The position numbers were made by a program, and so were the translations under genes. 64,000 bases of DNA, taken from the NCBI RefSeq assembly GCF_900103845.1, contig NZ_FNIJ01000017.1, positions 79,364 through 143,363 of the forward strand, in the 5' to 3' direction. Position 1 is the stretch's first letter, and each line of letters opens with the position of its first letter. Source of the stretch: Pseudomonas jinjuensis. Its GTDB lineage: Bacteria > Pseudomonadota > Gammaproteobacteria > Pseudomonadales > Pseudomonadaceae. Below the pieces are notes generated by a model, which made no database searches, was not told the origin of the DNA, and was given only the letters and a program-made list of their open reading frames with translations. Below, piece after piece: positions 53,689 through 62,119 of this stretch.

Positions 53689-53777
53689 GTAGGGCGAATG
53701 AAGCGGAACGCTTCATCCGCCGTCGGGATTGGCGCAGGGATATCCGGCGGATAACGCTGGCGCGTTATGCGCCCTAC
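53689..53777. repeat. GTAGGGCG palindromic element with internal inverted pairs
   Basis: GTAGGGCGAATGAAGCGGAACGCTTCATCCG is followed at 53750 by GGATAACGCTGGCGCGTTATGCGCCCTAC, so each arm is itself a hairpin. It is related to the half-copy at 49663-49692. It lies upstream of the small ORF and downstream of the MocR gene. Confidence 0.8.
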
Positions 53778-53848
53778 CCGGAACGGGTTCGCTGCGCTCG
53801 ACCATCCTACGTTGCGGCAACTTGTCGCACAAATGAATCGGAGCGGTC

Positions 53849-55258
53849 CTACAAAGACCTGATGATCCGCCCCAGCGTCTCCATCGCCTGCTCGCTGCGT
53901 GTGCTCCACGGATGCCCGTAGTTGAGCCGCAGGCAGTGGCCGAAGCGCCGCGTGGCGGAGAAGATCGGCCCCGGCGCGATGCTGATGCCCTGGGCCAGGG
54001 CGAGCTGGAACAGCTTCAGCGCGTCGATGCGTTCCGGCAGTTCCAGCCAGAGGAAGTAGCCGCCGCTGGGGCGGGTCACCCGGGTTTCCTCGGGGAAGTG
54101 CCGGGCAACGGCGGCGAGCATGGCGTTCTGCTGGCCTTCCAGGGCGTGGCGCAGCTTGCGCAGGTGGCGGTCGTAGCCACCGTGCTGCAGGTAGTCGGCG
54201 ATGGCCGCCTGAGCCGGGATCGAGGCGGAGATGCTGGTCATCAGCCGCAGCCGTTCGATCTGTCCGCTGAAGCGCCCGCCGGCCACCCAGCCGACCCGGT
54301 AGCCCGGCGCCAGGCACTTGGAGAAGGAACTGCAGTGCATCACCAGCCCTTCGCTGTCACAGGCCTTCACCGGCTTGGGCGCCTGGCGGGCGAAGTACAG
54401 CTCGGCGTAGACATCGTCCTCGATCAGCGGCACCTGATGGCGCGCGAGGAGGGTGGCGAGGGCGCGCTTCCTGTCCTCGCTCATGCTGGCGCCGAGCGGG
54501 TTCTGGAAGTTGCTCATGAACCAGCAGGCCCGGATCGGCAACTTCTCCAGGCTGTCGGCGAGGACGTCGAGGTCGATGCCCTCGCGCGGATGCACGGGGA
54601 TTTCCACCGCCTTCAGCTTCAGCCGCTCCAGCACCTGCAGGGTGGCGTAGAAGGCCGGCGCCTCGATGGCGACAAGGTCGCCCGGCTGGGTCACCACCTG
54701 CAGGCAGAGGTTGAGCGCCTCCAGCGCGCCGTTGGTGACCACCAGTTCCTCCACCGCCAGCGGCATGCCGCCGACCATGTAGCGCAGGGCGATCTGCCGG
54801 CGCAGGGAATGGCTGCCGGGCACCATGTCGGTGACCACCGCGCGCGGGTCCATGTCGCGCACGGCCTGGGCCATGGAGCGCGCCAGGCGCGGCAGGGGGA
54901 ACAGTTCCGGGGCGGGGAAGGCGGAACCGAAGGGCACGGTGTCCGGGTCCTTGATCGAGCCGAGCACCGAGAACACCAGTTCGCTGACGTCCACCTCGGT
55001 GGTCTCGGCCTGCTGGCGGGCGATTTCCGGCTCGGCCAGCGGGCGTCGCACCTGCTCGCGGACGAAATAGCCGGAGCGCGCGCGGGCGACGATCAGGCCA
55101 CGGTCTTCCAGCAGGTAGTAGGCCTGGAACACCGTGGACGGGCTGACCCCGTAGGTGCGGCTGGCGTGCCGCACCGAGGGGACCTTCTGCCCGGCGGCGA
55201 GCACGCCGCTGCGGATCAGCTCGGCGATGTCGTCGGCGAATTTCTCGTAGCGCTTCAT
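53849..55258 (-). CDS. MocR/PdxR-type GntR regulator with aminotransferase-like domain
   Basis: A PLP-binding transcription regulator of 469 residues. The N-terminal GntR winged helix (about 1-70) contains SGVLAAGQKVPSVRHASRTYGVSPSTVFQAY. The class I aminotransferase-like domain (about 100-465) has the PLP-lysine motif SSFSKCLAPGYRVGW and NFQNPLG. Regulators of this type sense amino acids or PLP. It lies downstream of ccoG in the same direction, but the functional link is unclear. Confidence 0.88.
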   Translation of the reverse strand: MKRYEKFADDIAELIRSGVLAAGQKVPSVRHASRTYGVSPSTVFQAYYLLEDRGLIVARARSGYFVREQVRRPLAEPEIARQQAETTEVDVSELVFSVLGSIKDPDTVPFGSAFPAPELFPLPRLARSMAQAVRDMDPRAVVTDMVPGSHSLRRQIALRYMVGGMPLAVEELVVTNGALEALNLCLQVVTQPGDLVAIEAPAFYATLQVLERLKLKAVEIPVHPREGIDLDVLADSLEKLPIRACWFMSNFQNPLGASMSEDRKRALATLLARHQVPLIEDDVYAELYFARQAPKPVKACDSEGLVMHCSSFSKCLAPGYRVGWVAGGRFSGQIERLRLMTSISASIPAQAAIADYLQHGGYDRHLRKLRHALEGQQNAMLAAVARHFPEETRVTRPSGGYFLWLELPERIDALKLFQLALAQGISIAPGPIFSATRRFGHCLRLNYGHPWSTRSEQAMETLGRIIRSL

Positions 55259-55332
55259 CTTGTCCTGCGGGCCGGGGGGATCGCTGCACTCTAGGCGCTG
55301 CGCGGACGGGCCGCCAAGCCGGGCGTTCATGC

Positions 55333-56739
55333 TCAGCGCCTGGGCGAGACGAAGGTGCTGGCGGTGGTGACGCCGACGGCGGGCTGGTCGCTGTCCTGCA
55401 CGCGGAACTCCAGCGGCGCCGAGCCACCCCGGCCGGCCTGATCGAGCTGCGCCACGGAGACGGCGAAGTCGCGGATCTCGCCCGGCTCCAGGCGCTGCTC
55501 CAGCTCGCCTTGCAGGCGATAGCCGGCGGCGCCGTCGAGGCTGATGCGGTAGCGCTGCGGCTGCTGGGTCTTGTTGATCAGCTTGAGGCTGTAGATGTTC
55601 TCGATCTCGCCGGCGGCGTTCTCGCGGAACAGGCCGCGGTCGCGGGTCACGTCCAGCGACACCAGCGGACGCACCTGCAGGGCCCAGGCGAAGGCGCCGA
55701 TCATCACCAGCAGCACCGCCGCATAGCCGATCAGGCGTGGCCGCCAGAGGTTCGTCGTGCCGCCCTCGAGGGCGCGTTCCGAGGTATAGCGCACCAGGCC
55801 GTGGGCGTAGCCCATCCGGTCCATCACCGAGTCGCAGGCATCGACGCAGGCCGCGCAGCCGATGCAGGCGATCTGCAGGCCGTCGCGGATGTCGATGCCG
55901 GTCGGGCAGACCTGCACGCACTGCTGGCAGTCGATGCAGTCGCCGAGGCCGAGGGCTTTCGGATCGGCCTCCCTCTTCCGCGCGCCGCGGGATTCGCCGC
56001 GGGCGGCATCGTAGGAAACGATCAGGGTGTCCTTGTCGAACATCACGCTCTGGAAGCGCGAGTAGGGGCACATGTGGATGCACACCTGCTCGCGCAGCCA
56101 GCCGGCATTGGCGTAGGTGGCGGCGGCGAAGAAGGCGACCCAGAAGGTGCTTTCCAGATCGAGGTTCAGGCTGAACAGGTCGCTCACCAGCGGTCGCACC
56201 GGGGTGAAGTAGCCGACGAAGGTGATCGCCGTGACCAGGCTGGCCAGCAGCCAGAGCCCGTGCTTGGCGCCCTTGCGCAGCGCCTTTTCGGCGCCGGGTG
56301 GCGACTTGTCGAGCTTCATGCGCTGGTTGCGGTCGCCTTCGGTGACCTGCTCGCACCACATGAAGATCCAGGTCCACACGCTCTGCGGGCAGGTGTAGCC
56401 GCACCAGACGCGGCCAGCGAACACGGTGATGAAGAACAGGCCGAAGGCGGCGATGATCAGGATCGCCGAGAGCAGGATCAGGTCCTGCGGCCAGAAGGTT
56501 GCGCCGAAGATGTAGAAGCGCCGCTCCGGCAGGTCCCAGAGCACGGCCTGGCGGCCGTTCCACTGCAGCCAGAGGGTACCGAAGAACAGCAGGAACAGCA
56601 CGGCGCCGCCGAGGCGGCGCAGGTTGCGGAACAGTCCGCTGAAGCGCTTGGTGTAGATCGGCGGGCTGACTGCCGAGAGCACCTTGGCGGGTTTGGCGGG
56701 GGCGACCTCGATGACGGTCGCGGGGATTCTTTCGCTCAT
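55333..56739 (-). CDS. ccoG: Cytochrome c oxidase accessory protein CcoG
   Basis: A membrane ferredoxin-like protein of 468 residues that supports cbb3 oxidase assembly (copper reduction), formerly FixG/RdxA. Membrane helices are at about 43-62, 85-110, 160-180 and 340-360. CGYTCPQSVWTWIF and CIHMCPYSRFQ are followed by two ferredoxin clusters, CIDCQQCVQVCP and CIGCAACVDACD. A C-terminal immunoglobulin-like FixG_C domain occupies about 365-468. The ccoNOQP and ccoS/ccoI genes are not in this window. Confidence 0.93.
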   Translation of the reverse strand: MSERIPATVIEVAPAKPAKVLSAVSPPIYTKRFSGLFRNLRRLGGAVLFLLFFGTLWLQWNGRQAVLWDLPERRFYIFGATFWPQDLILLSAILIIAAFGLFFITVFAGRVWCGYTCPQSVWTWIFMWCEQVTEGDRNQRMKLDKSPPGAEKALRKGAKHGLWLLASLVTAITFVGYFTPVRPLVSDLFSLNLDLESTFWVAFFAAATYANAGWLREQVCIHMCPYSRFQSVMFDKDTLIVSYDAARGESRGARKREADPKALGLGDCIDCQQCVQVCPTGIDIRDGLQIACIGCAACVDACDSVMDRMGYAHGLVRYTSERALEGGTTNLWRPRLIGYAAVLLVMIGAFAWALQVRPLVSLDVTRDRGLFRENAAGEIENIYSLKLINKTQQPQRYRISLDGAAGYRLQGELEQRLEPGEIRDFAVSVAQLDQAGRGGSAPLEFRVQDSDQPAVGVTTASTFVSPRR

Positions 56740-57295
56740 AGTCGTTGGCCCATCAGGCGGGAGAGGCGAGGCGACTATAGGAATCCGACTGTTCGCGAAA
56801 CAGATTCAGATCGGACGGCAAAAACCGTATCAGATGGCTTCCGCAGCGACCGGGCCGCGCTGCTGCGGCCTCGCCTGCGATGGTCTTCGATCACTTTCCA
56901 CGCTGGCCATGGTTCGACGCAGAACAGACGCGGCGCCGACTGGGCCGAGCGCTTCTGTTTCGGCGAGGTCCGCATCGTGGCTGAACGGTGACCCCTACAA
57001 GAGCATGCGGTGTGGCCGGGGCCGGATGATGATCGGCAACGGCTGGTCGGTGGCGCTCTCTGATCGCCATCGATTTCCCCGGCTTCCGCGACGGCCGCGG
57101 CCGCTGTTCCGCCGGCGAAGTCCGTCCTGAGCGCCGGTTTCGACGGCACGGAGCAGGCTCCATGCCGGTTGCAGCGATGCGCCGGCCAGCCGGCAAGCTT
57201 GACGCTATGCCGGTGCGCAGGAAGAATGCGGGCAATGTTGCCGGCAGAAATTCCTGTCCGGTCCTGACCCACGAATCTCGAGTGCCTCCCCGAAG
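56740..57295. other. 556-base gap with no recognisable gene
   Basis: Between divergent ccoG and the RmlD-like gene. GC-rich open frames exist on both strands (for example 56775-57272 minus), but none shows a family motif, a convincing ribosome site or codon use like its neighbours. Short GGCCGCGGCCG and CCGGCCAGCCGGC palindromes are visible. The ccoG promoter should lie here, though no ANR box was found. Confidence 0.6.
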
Positions 57296-58180
57296 ATGCG
57301 AATGCGCCTGATGCTGTTGGGTGGTGGTAGTGCCCTTGGACAGGCGCTGATCCGTCTCGGCGCCGAGGAAGATATCGGCTTCCTGGCGCCCCGTCCGCCC
57401 GAGCAGGGGTGGGACACCTCCAGCCTGACGCTGCTGCTGGACGAAACCCGCCCGGATGCGGTGATCAACCTCGCCTACTACTTCGACTGGTTCCAGGCCG
57501 AGGCGGTCGACGAAGCCCGCCTGCTGCGCCAGGAGCGCGCCGTCGAGCGTCTTGCCGAGCTGTGCCAGCACCACGACATCCTGCTGGTGCAGCCTTCCAG
57601 CTACCGCGTGTTCGACGGCACCCGCGCCACCGCCTACAGCGAGAAGGACGAGCCGCACCCGCTCGGCCCGCGCGGCCAGGCGCTGTGGCGCATGGAACAG
57701 CGGGTGCGCTCCACCTGCCCGCGGCACGTGCTGCTGCGCTTCGGCTGGTTGCTGGACGACAGCGTGGAAGGCGTTCTCGGGCGTTTCCTCAGCCGTGCGG
57801 AAAAGGAACACACGCTGCTGCTGGCCGACGACCGCCGTGGCAATCCGACTCCGGTGGACGACGCCGCGCGGGTGATCCTGTCCGTGCTCAAGCAGCTCGA
57901 CTGCCAGGCGCCGCTGTGGGGCACCTATCATTACGGCGGGCTCGAAGCCACCACGGCCATCGCTCTCGGCCAGGTGATCCTCAGCGAAGCGCGTGCCTTC
58001 CGCGGCCTCACCGTGCAGGAGCCGAGCCCGCAGGCGCACGCCGCGCGGCCGGACGTCCACAACGAGCCGCAGCACGCGGTGCTAGCCTGCAAGAAAATCC
58101 TCCATACCTTCGGCATCAAGCCGCGCGCCTGGCGCGCCGCACTGCCGACCCTCCTGGACCGATACTATCGCCATGGCTGA
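57296..58180 (+). CDS. RmlD-like sugar nucleotide reductase family protein
   Basis: An SDR-type protein of 294 residues that resembles dTDP-4-dehydrorhamnose reductase. The glycine motif is degenerate but present (LMLLGGGSALGQAL). The mid-region VINLAYYFDWFQAEAVDEARLLRQERAVERLAELC and VFDGTRATAYSEKDEPHPLGPRGQALWRMEQ fits RmlD_sub_bind; the usual YxxxK reads PLGPRGQALW, so the catalytic Tyr/Lys are missing. It overlaps the epimerase gene and probably acts with it. Confidence 0.75.
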   Translation: MRMRLMLLGGGSALGQALIRLGAEEDIGFLAPRPPEQGWDTSSLTLLLDETRPDAVINLAYYFDWFQAEAVDEARLLRQERAVERLAELCQHHDILLVQPSSYRVFDGTRATAYSEKDEPHPLGPRGQALWRMEQRVRSTCPRHVLLRFGWLLDDSVEGVLGRFLSRAEKEHTLLLADDRRGNPTPVDDAARVILSVLKQLDCQAPLWGTYHYGGLEATTAIALGQVILSEARAFRGLTVQEPSPQAHAARPDVHNEPQHAVLACKKILHTFGIKPRAWRAALPTLLDRYYRHG

Positions 58181-59111
58181 AATCACCCCGGCTTCGCCGA
58201 AACCCATCCTCATCACCGGCGGCGCCGGCTTCATCGGCTCGCACCTGGCCGACGCGCTGCTGGCGCTGGGCTTTGCGGTGCGCGTGCTGGACAACCTGTC
58301 CACCGGCAAGCGCGGGAACCTGCCCGCCGCGGTGGAACTGATCGAGGGCGACGTCGCCAATGCCGCGCAGCTGCATGCGGCGGTGAAAGGCTGCCAGGCC
58401 GTGGCGCATCTGGCCGCGGTAGCGTCCGTTCAGGCTTCGGTGGACGATCCGGTGGCGACCCACCAGAGCAACTTCATCGGCACCCTGAACCTCTGCGAGG
58501 CCATGCGCGAGGAAGGCATCCGCCGCGTGCTGTTCGCTTCCAGCGCGGCGGTCTACGGGCAGAACGGCCAGGGCACGGCGATCGACGAGGACACCCCGAA
58601 GGCGCCGCTGACCCCCTACGCCGCGGACAAGTTGGCCAGCGAGCACTATCTCGATTTCTATCGCCGCCAGCATGGCCTGGAGCCGGCGGTGTTCCGCTTC
58701 TTCAACGTCTACGGGCCGCGCCAGGACCCGTCCTCGCCCTATTCCGGGGTGATCAGCATCTTCACCCAGCGCGCCCTCGACGGCCTGCCGATCACCCTGT
58801 TCGGCGACGGCGAGCAGACCCGCGATTTCATCTATGTCGGCGACCTGGTGAAGGTGCTGGTGCAGGCGCTGACCGCCGCCGACGTGGCGGATGGCGCGAT
58901 CAATGCCGGGCTCAACCGGACCACCAGCCTGAACCAGCTGCTGGCGGCCATCTCCGAACTGCTCGGCGGCCTGCCGGCGATCACCCATGCCGAGGCGCGG
59001 CCGGGCGACATCCGCCATTCCCGGGCGAACAACGACCGCCTTCTGGCGCGCTATGCGCTGGGCGAGACGACCCCGATCAAGACCGGCCTGTCCCGCCTGC
59101 TGGGGCGCTGA
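58173..59111 (+). CDS. NAD-dependent epimerase/dehydratase (extended SDR)
   Basis: Extended SDR of 312 residues of the GalE/WbpP-like group. The NAD motif GGAGFIGSHLADALLALG is at about 10-27. The active-site pair is YAADK near residue 149 with a preceding SSAAVYG. The C-terminal substrate part has FNVYGPRQDPSSPYSGVISIF and TRDFIYVGDLV. The sugar nucleotide is not known. The first bases overlap the upstream RmlD-like gene, so they form one unit. Confidence 0.85.
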   Translation: MAEITPASPKPILITGGAGFIGSHLADALLALGFAVRVLDNLSTGKRGNLPAAVELIEGDVANAAQLHAAVKGCQAVAHLAAVASVQASVDDPVATHQSNFIGTLNLCEAMREEGIRRVLFASSAAVYGQNGQGTAIDEDTPKAPLTPYAADKLASEHYLDFYRRQHGLEPAVFRFFNVYGPRQDPSSPYSGVISIFTQRALDGLPITLFGDGEQTRDFIYVGDLVKVLVQALTAADVADGAINAGLNRTTSLNQLLAAISELLGGLPAITHAEARPGDIRHSRANNDRLLARYALGETTPIKTGLSRLLGR

Positions 59112-59468
59112 TCACCACCAGGGTTTCTGCAGCGCGAGGAAGAAGATCCCGCCCAGCGCGCCGAGGCTGAGCGCGCTGAACGCCACCTTGCGTCCGTGCT
59201 GGTCGGCGCGGATGGCCACCGCGGCGAAGCCGATGTAGAGCAGCAGCAGGCCGATCTTCGCCTGCAGCCAGACCGGCAGCGGCCAGGGCATCGCCAGATG
59301 CACCAGCCCCAGAGCGCTGAGCAGCAGGAAGGTATCGACCAGATGCGGCGCCCAGCGCTGCCAGCCCTGCATGCGCCGTCCTCCCCAGCTCAGCGCCAGC
59401 CTCAGGATGAACAGCAGGCTGCTGGCGACGGCGAGGCTGATGTGCAGGTGTTTCAACCAGATGTACAC
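59112..59468 (-). CDS. SirB2-like inner-membrane protein
   Basis: A SirB family protein of 118 residues with four helices (near 5-25, 40-62, 70-90 and 96-113). The N-terminus reads VYIWLKHLHISLAVASSLLFILR. The GTG at 59468 is chosen because AAGGAG lies 6 bases upstream; the ATG at 59486 lies at the edge of the oprG terminator with no ribosome site. The family's role is unclear. It converges on the epimerase gene, 1 base apart. Confidence 0.8.
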   Translation of the reverse strand: MYIWLKHLHISLAVASSLLFILRLALSWGGRRMQGWQRWAPHLVDTFLLLSALGLVHLAMPWPLPVWLQAKIGLLLLYIGFAAVAIRADQHGRKVAFSALSLGALGGIFFLALQKPWW

Positions 59469-59487
59469 GCTGTTCTCCTTGAACATG

Positions 59488-59513
59488 AAAAAAGCGCCCG
59501 AAGGCGCTTTTTT
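59488..59513 (-). terminator. Intrinsic terminator of the oprG-like gene
   Basis: An 11-bp stem (AAAAAAGCGCC/GGCGCTTTTTT) with a CGAA loop. On the minus strand it ends in a T run 19 bases after the oprG stop, and it is immediately upstream of the SirB2-like gene. Confidence 0.88.
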
Positions 59514-59531
59514 CAGACTACCGATTGGCTA

Positions 59532-60203
59532 TCAGAACTTATAGCCGAAACCGACCATGTAGACCCAGGGGTCGACGTCCACGTCGACCTTGACCTTGCC
59601 GGCGCCTGCCAGATCGGTGCTGGCCTTGGTGTCGATGTCCATGTACCAGACCGACATGTTGAACAGGGCGTGTTCGTTGAGCATGTAGTCGAAGCCCAGT
59701 TCACCGGCCAGGCCCCAGGAGTCCTGCAGCTTCAGGCTGCTGAAGCCCTGGTCCTTGCGGCCGCTGGTGAGGTCTTCGTCGAAGAAGGTGGTGTAGTTGA
59801 CGCCGACGCCGGCGTAGGGTTGGAAGGCGGACTTGCTGCCGCCCATCGGGTAGTACTGCAGCAGCACGGTCGGCGGCAGCTGCTTGACGTCGGCCAGCTT
59901 GCCGTCGAGGGCGCCGAGGCCCTTCACGTCCACCTGGTGCTTGAACGGGGTGGCGGCCACCAGTTCCACGCCGAGCTGGTCGATGAACAGGTAGCTGAAG
60001 GTCAGGCCGAGCTGGGTATCGCTGTCCACTGTGGCCTTGCCGCCCAGCTTGGCACCGTTCAGTTTCAGCGCGGAGCTGTCGTCATTCGGGGCGACGGTGG
60101 CGAAACCGCCACGGACGATGAAGTCGCCGGCTTCGTGGGCTTGGGCCAGAGGGGCGACGGCGGCGAGGGACAAGAGGGAAGCGGCGAGCCGGGACTTGCG
60201 CAT
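59532..60203 (-). CDS. oprG: Outer membrane protein OprG (OmpW family)
   Basis: An eight-stranded outer-membrane barrel of the OmpW family that allows uptake of small hydrophobic molecules and amino acids. The signal peptide (about 1-22, AAVAPLAQA) precedes HEAGDFIVRGGFATVAPND, the OmpW N-terminus. The chain ends in the aromatic C-terminus GFGYKF, as needed for BAM insertion. 223 residues is typical. An ANR-like box lies 70 bases upstream, in line with the known oxygen control of OprG in P. aeruginosa. Confidence 0.92.
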   Translation of the reverse strand: MRKSRLAASLLSLAAVAPLAQAHEAGDFIVRGGFATVAPNDDSSALKLNGAKLGGKATVDSDTQLGLTFSYLFIDQLGVELVAATPFKHQVDVKGLGALDGKLADVKQLPPTVLLQYYPMGGSKSAFQPYAGVGVNYTTFFDEDLTSGRKDQGFSSLKLQDSWGLAGELGFDYMLNEHALFNMSVWYMDIDTKASTDLAGAGKVKVDVDVDPWVYMVGFGYKF

Positions 60204-60272
60204 GATGAAGCTCCATATTTTTTTGAATAACCATTGGCAGCTGTCATGCTAAAAGCCGAGGGAGGGGCCCTT

Positions 60273-60286
60273 TTGATTCAGCTCAA
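60273..60286. promoter_or_regulatory. ANR/FNR-like box upstream of oprG
   Basis: TTGATTCAGCTCAA matches TTGAT-N4-ATCAA with one mismatch. It lies 70 to 83 bases before the oprG start and in the 131-base region shared with the DUF3299 gene's 3' end, so it can only serve oprG. Confidence 0.7.
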
Positions 60287-60334
60287 TAAAGACCCTTCAG
60301 AAAGACCGGGATTACCCTGCGTAGAAATGTCGCA

Positions 60335-60841
60335 TCACTGGTCATAGGGCCTGACGGAGCTGGCCTGCAGCTGATAGCCCGCCAGGGCGAGGTCGCTGTC
60401 CACCGCCTCCACGCGCATCCGGCCCTCGACCCAGAATGGCTGGTACAGGTCGTCCATCTTCACGCCCCGCGCGCCGCGCACGTAGACGATCTGATTGGGC
60501 GGCGGCGGTGGCACGTGGATGCAGGCGCCGTAGTAGGGCACCAGCAGGAACTGGCCGATCTCGCCGGCGTCGTCCACTTCCAGCGGCACGATGTAGCCCG
60601 GCAGCTTCACCTCCAGCCCGTCCAGCGCGCGGACCACCGGCACCTGCCGGCTCTGCTGCCTGGCTGCCGGCCCGCTCTCCGCGGCCAGGGCGTCGGCCAG
60701 CTGCGAGAAGTCGTGCAGGGCCACCGGCGGCGGGAGCGGCGGGGCGTCCGCGGGGATCAGTTCAGACCAGGTCAGCTCGCGCGGCGCGCCGGCCCAGGCG
60801 CAGGTGGCGAGTACCAGGAGCAGGGCCAGGATGGGGCGCAT
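60335..60841 (-). CDS. DUF3299 periplasmic protein
   Basis: A 168-residue protein with a signal peptide (about 1-18, ILALLLVLATCAWA) and the DUF3299 core: ELTWSELIPADAP, then VKLPGYIVPLE, FLLVPYYGACIHVPPPPPNQIVYV. Its function is unknown. It is the last gene of the Zur-type operon (DUF2796-ATPase-permease-DUF3299), so a role in zinc-limited metal handling is inferred from context. The start at 60841 is the ATG nearest the signal peptide. Confidence 0.85.
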   Translation of the reverse strand: MRPILALLLVLATCAWAGAPRELTWSELIPADAPPLPPPVALHDFSQLADALAAESGPAARQQSRQVPVVRALDGLEVKLPGYIVPLEVDDAGEIGQFLLVPYYGACIHVPPPPPNQIVYVRGARGVKMDDLYQPFWVEGRMRVEAVDSDLALAGYQLQASSVRPYDQ

Positions 60842-60852
60842 CGGCGTATTCC

Positions 60853-62118
60853 TCAGAGGCGGATGGACAGGCCGTCGGCCAGCGACTGGCGATAGGCGCG
60901 CCAGGCCGGCACGCAACCCATCAGCAGGGCGGCGACCAGTATCCCGGCGAGCAGCGACCACTCATGGGCCGTCGGCGCCGCCAGCGGCAGGTCGATGCCG
61001 TAGGCGCTGCGCAGATAGCCGCGGCCGGCGCCGATGCCCAGGTAGAGCAGGGCGACGCCGCCGCTCACGCCGGCCAGCGCCAGGGCGAAGGCCTCCGCCA
61101 GCAGCAGGCTGAACACGTGCCAGGGCCGCGCGCCCACCGAGCGCAGGATGGCCATCTCGCGGCGGCGCTCGTTGAGGCTGGCGAGGATGGCGGTGAGCAT
61201 GCCGATCAGGCCGGTCAGCACGACGAACAGCGAGACCACGAACAGCGCCTTCTCAGCCGTGCCCATCAGGCTCCACAGCTCCTGCAGGGCGACGCCGGGG
61301 AGAATCGCCAGCAGCGGTTCGCCGTCGTATTCGTTGATCTGCCGCTGCAGGGCGAAGGTGCCGACCCTGCTCTTCAGGCCGACCAGGAAGGCGGTGATCG
61401 CCCGCGGCTGCAGGTCCATGCCGCGCGCCTGTTCCGCGGTCACCCGGCCGGCGCCGCGGGCTGGCGCGCCGCCCTTCCAGTCGACGTGCAGCGCTTCCAT
61501 GCCGGGCAGGGAAATGTGCAGCGTGCGGTCCACCGGCGTGCCGGTGCGTTCGAGGATGCCGACCACGGTGAACGGCTTGTCGTCATGCTGCACCAGGCTG
61601 ACGGTGCTGACCCCGTGGGCCAGCACGATGCGCTCGCCGAGCCGGTAGTGCAGCGCCTCGGCCACTTCGGCGCCGAGCACCACGTCGAACAGGTCCCGGC
61701 CGAACGGGCGGCCCTCGGCGAGGCGCAGCGACTGTCCGCGGCCGTAGCGATAGTGCTCGAAATAGCCGGTGTCGGTGCCCATCACCCGGTAACCGCGATG
61801 GGAGTCGCCGAGGGAGATCGGGATCGTCCATTTCACCAGCGGACTCTGCGCCACCGCCTCGTAGCTGTCCCAGCGGATGTTGTTGGTGGCGTTGCCGATG
61901 CGGAACACCGAATAGAGCAGCAGGTTGATCGAGCCGGAACGCGCGCCGACGATCAGGTCGGTGCCGGACAGGGTGCTGGCGAAGCTGGCGCGGGCTTCGG
62001 TGCGCACCCGCTCCACCGCCAGCAGCAGGCAGGCGGAGAGGGCGATGGCGAAGACCGTGAGCAGCGCGCTGAAGCGGCGGTTGGACAGGCTGGCGATGGC
62101 CAGGCGCAGCAGGTACAT
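60853..62118 (-). CDS. FtsX/MacB-type ABC transporter permease
   Basis: An ABC permease of 421 residues with an N-terminal helix (about 20-38), a periplasmic MacB_PCD-like domain (about 45-240) and three C-terminal helices (about 280-305, 330-360, 385-405). The motif NERRREMAILRSVGARPWHVFSLLLAEA is the FtsX signature. The start at 62118 (MYLLRLAIASLSNRR) is chosen over an upstream ATG. It follows its ATPase after a 1-base gap. The substrate is unknown; the Zur-like operator suggests zinc or a zinc-linked lipoprotein or chelator. Confidence 0.85.
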   Translation of the reverse strand: MYLLRLAIASLSNRRFSALLTVFAIALSACLLLAVERVRTEARASFASTLSGTDLIVGARSGSINLLLYSVFRIGNATNNIRWDSYEAVAQSPLVKWTIPISLGDSHRGYRVMGTDTGYFEHYRYGRGQSLRLAEGRPFGRDLFDVVLGAEVAEALHYRLGERIVLAHGVSTVSLVQHDDKPFTVVGILERTGTPVDRTLHISLPGMEALHVDWKGGAPARGAGRVTAEQARGMDLQPRAITAFLVGLKSRVGTFALQRQINEYDGEPLLAILPGVALQELWSLMGTAEKALFVVSLFVVLTGLIGMLTAILASLNERRREMAILRSVGARPWHVFSLLLAEAFALALAGVSGGVALLYLGIGAGRGYLRSAYGIDLPLAAPTAHEWSLLAGILVAALLMGCVPAWRAYRQSLADGLSIRL

Positions 62119-62119
62119 C

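Noticed and set aside
56775..57272. Minus-strand open frame as a gene upstream of ccoG
   Set aside because: There is no family motif, its Arg/Pro/Ser composition is like other shadow frames, and no ribosome site is convincing.
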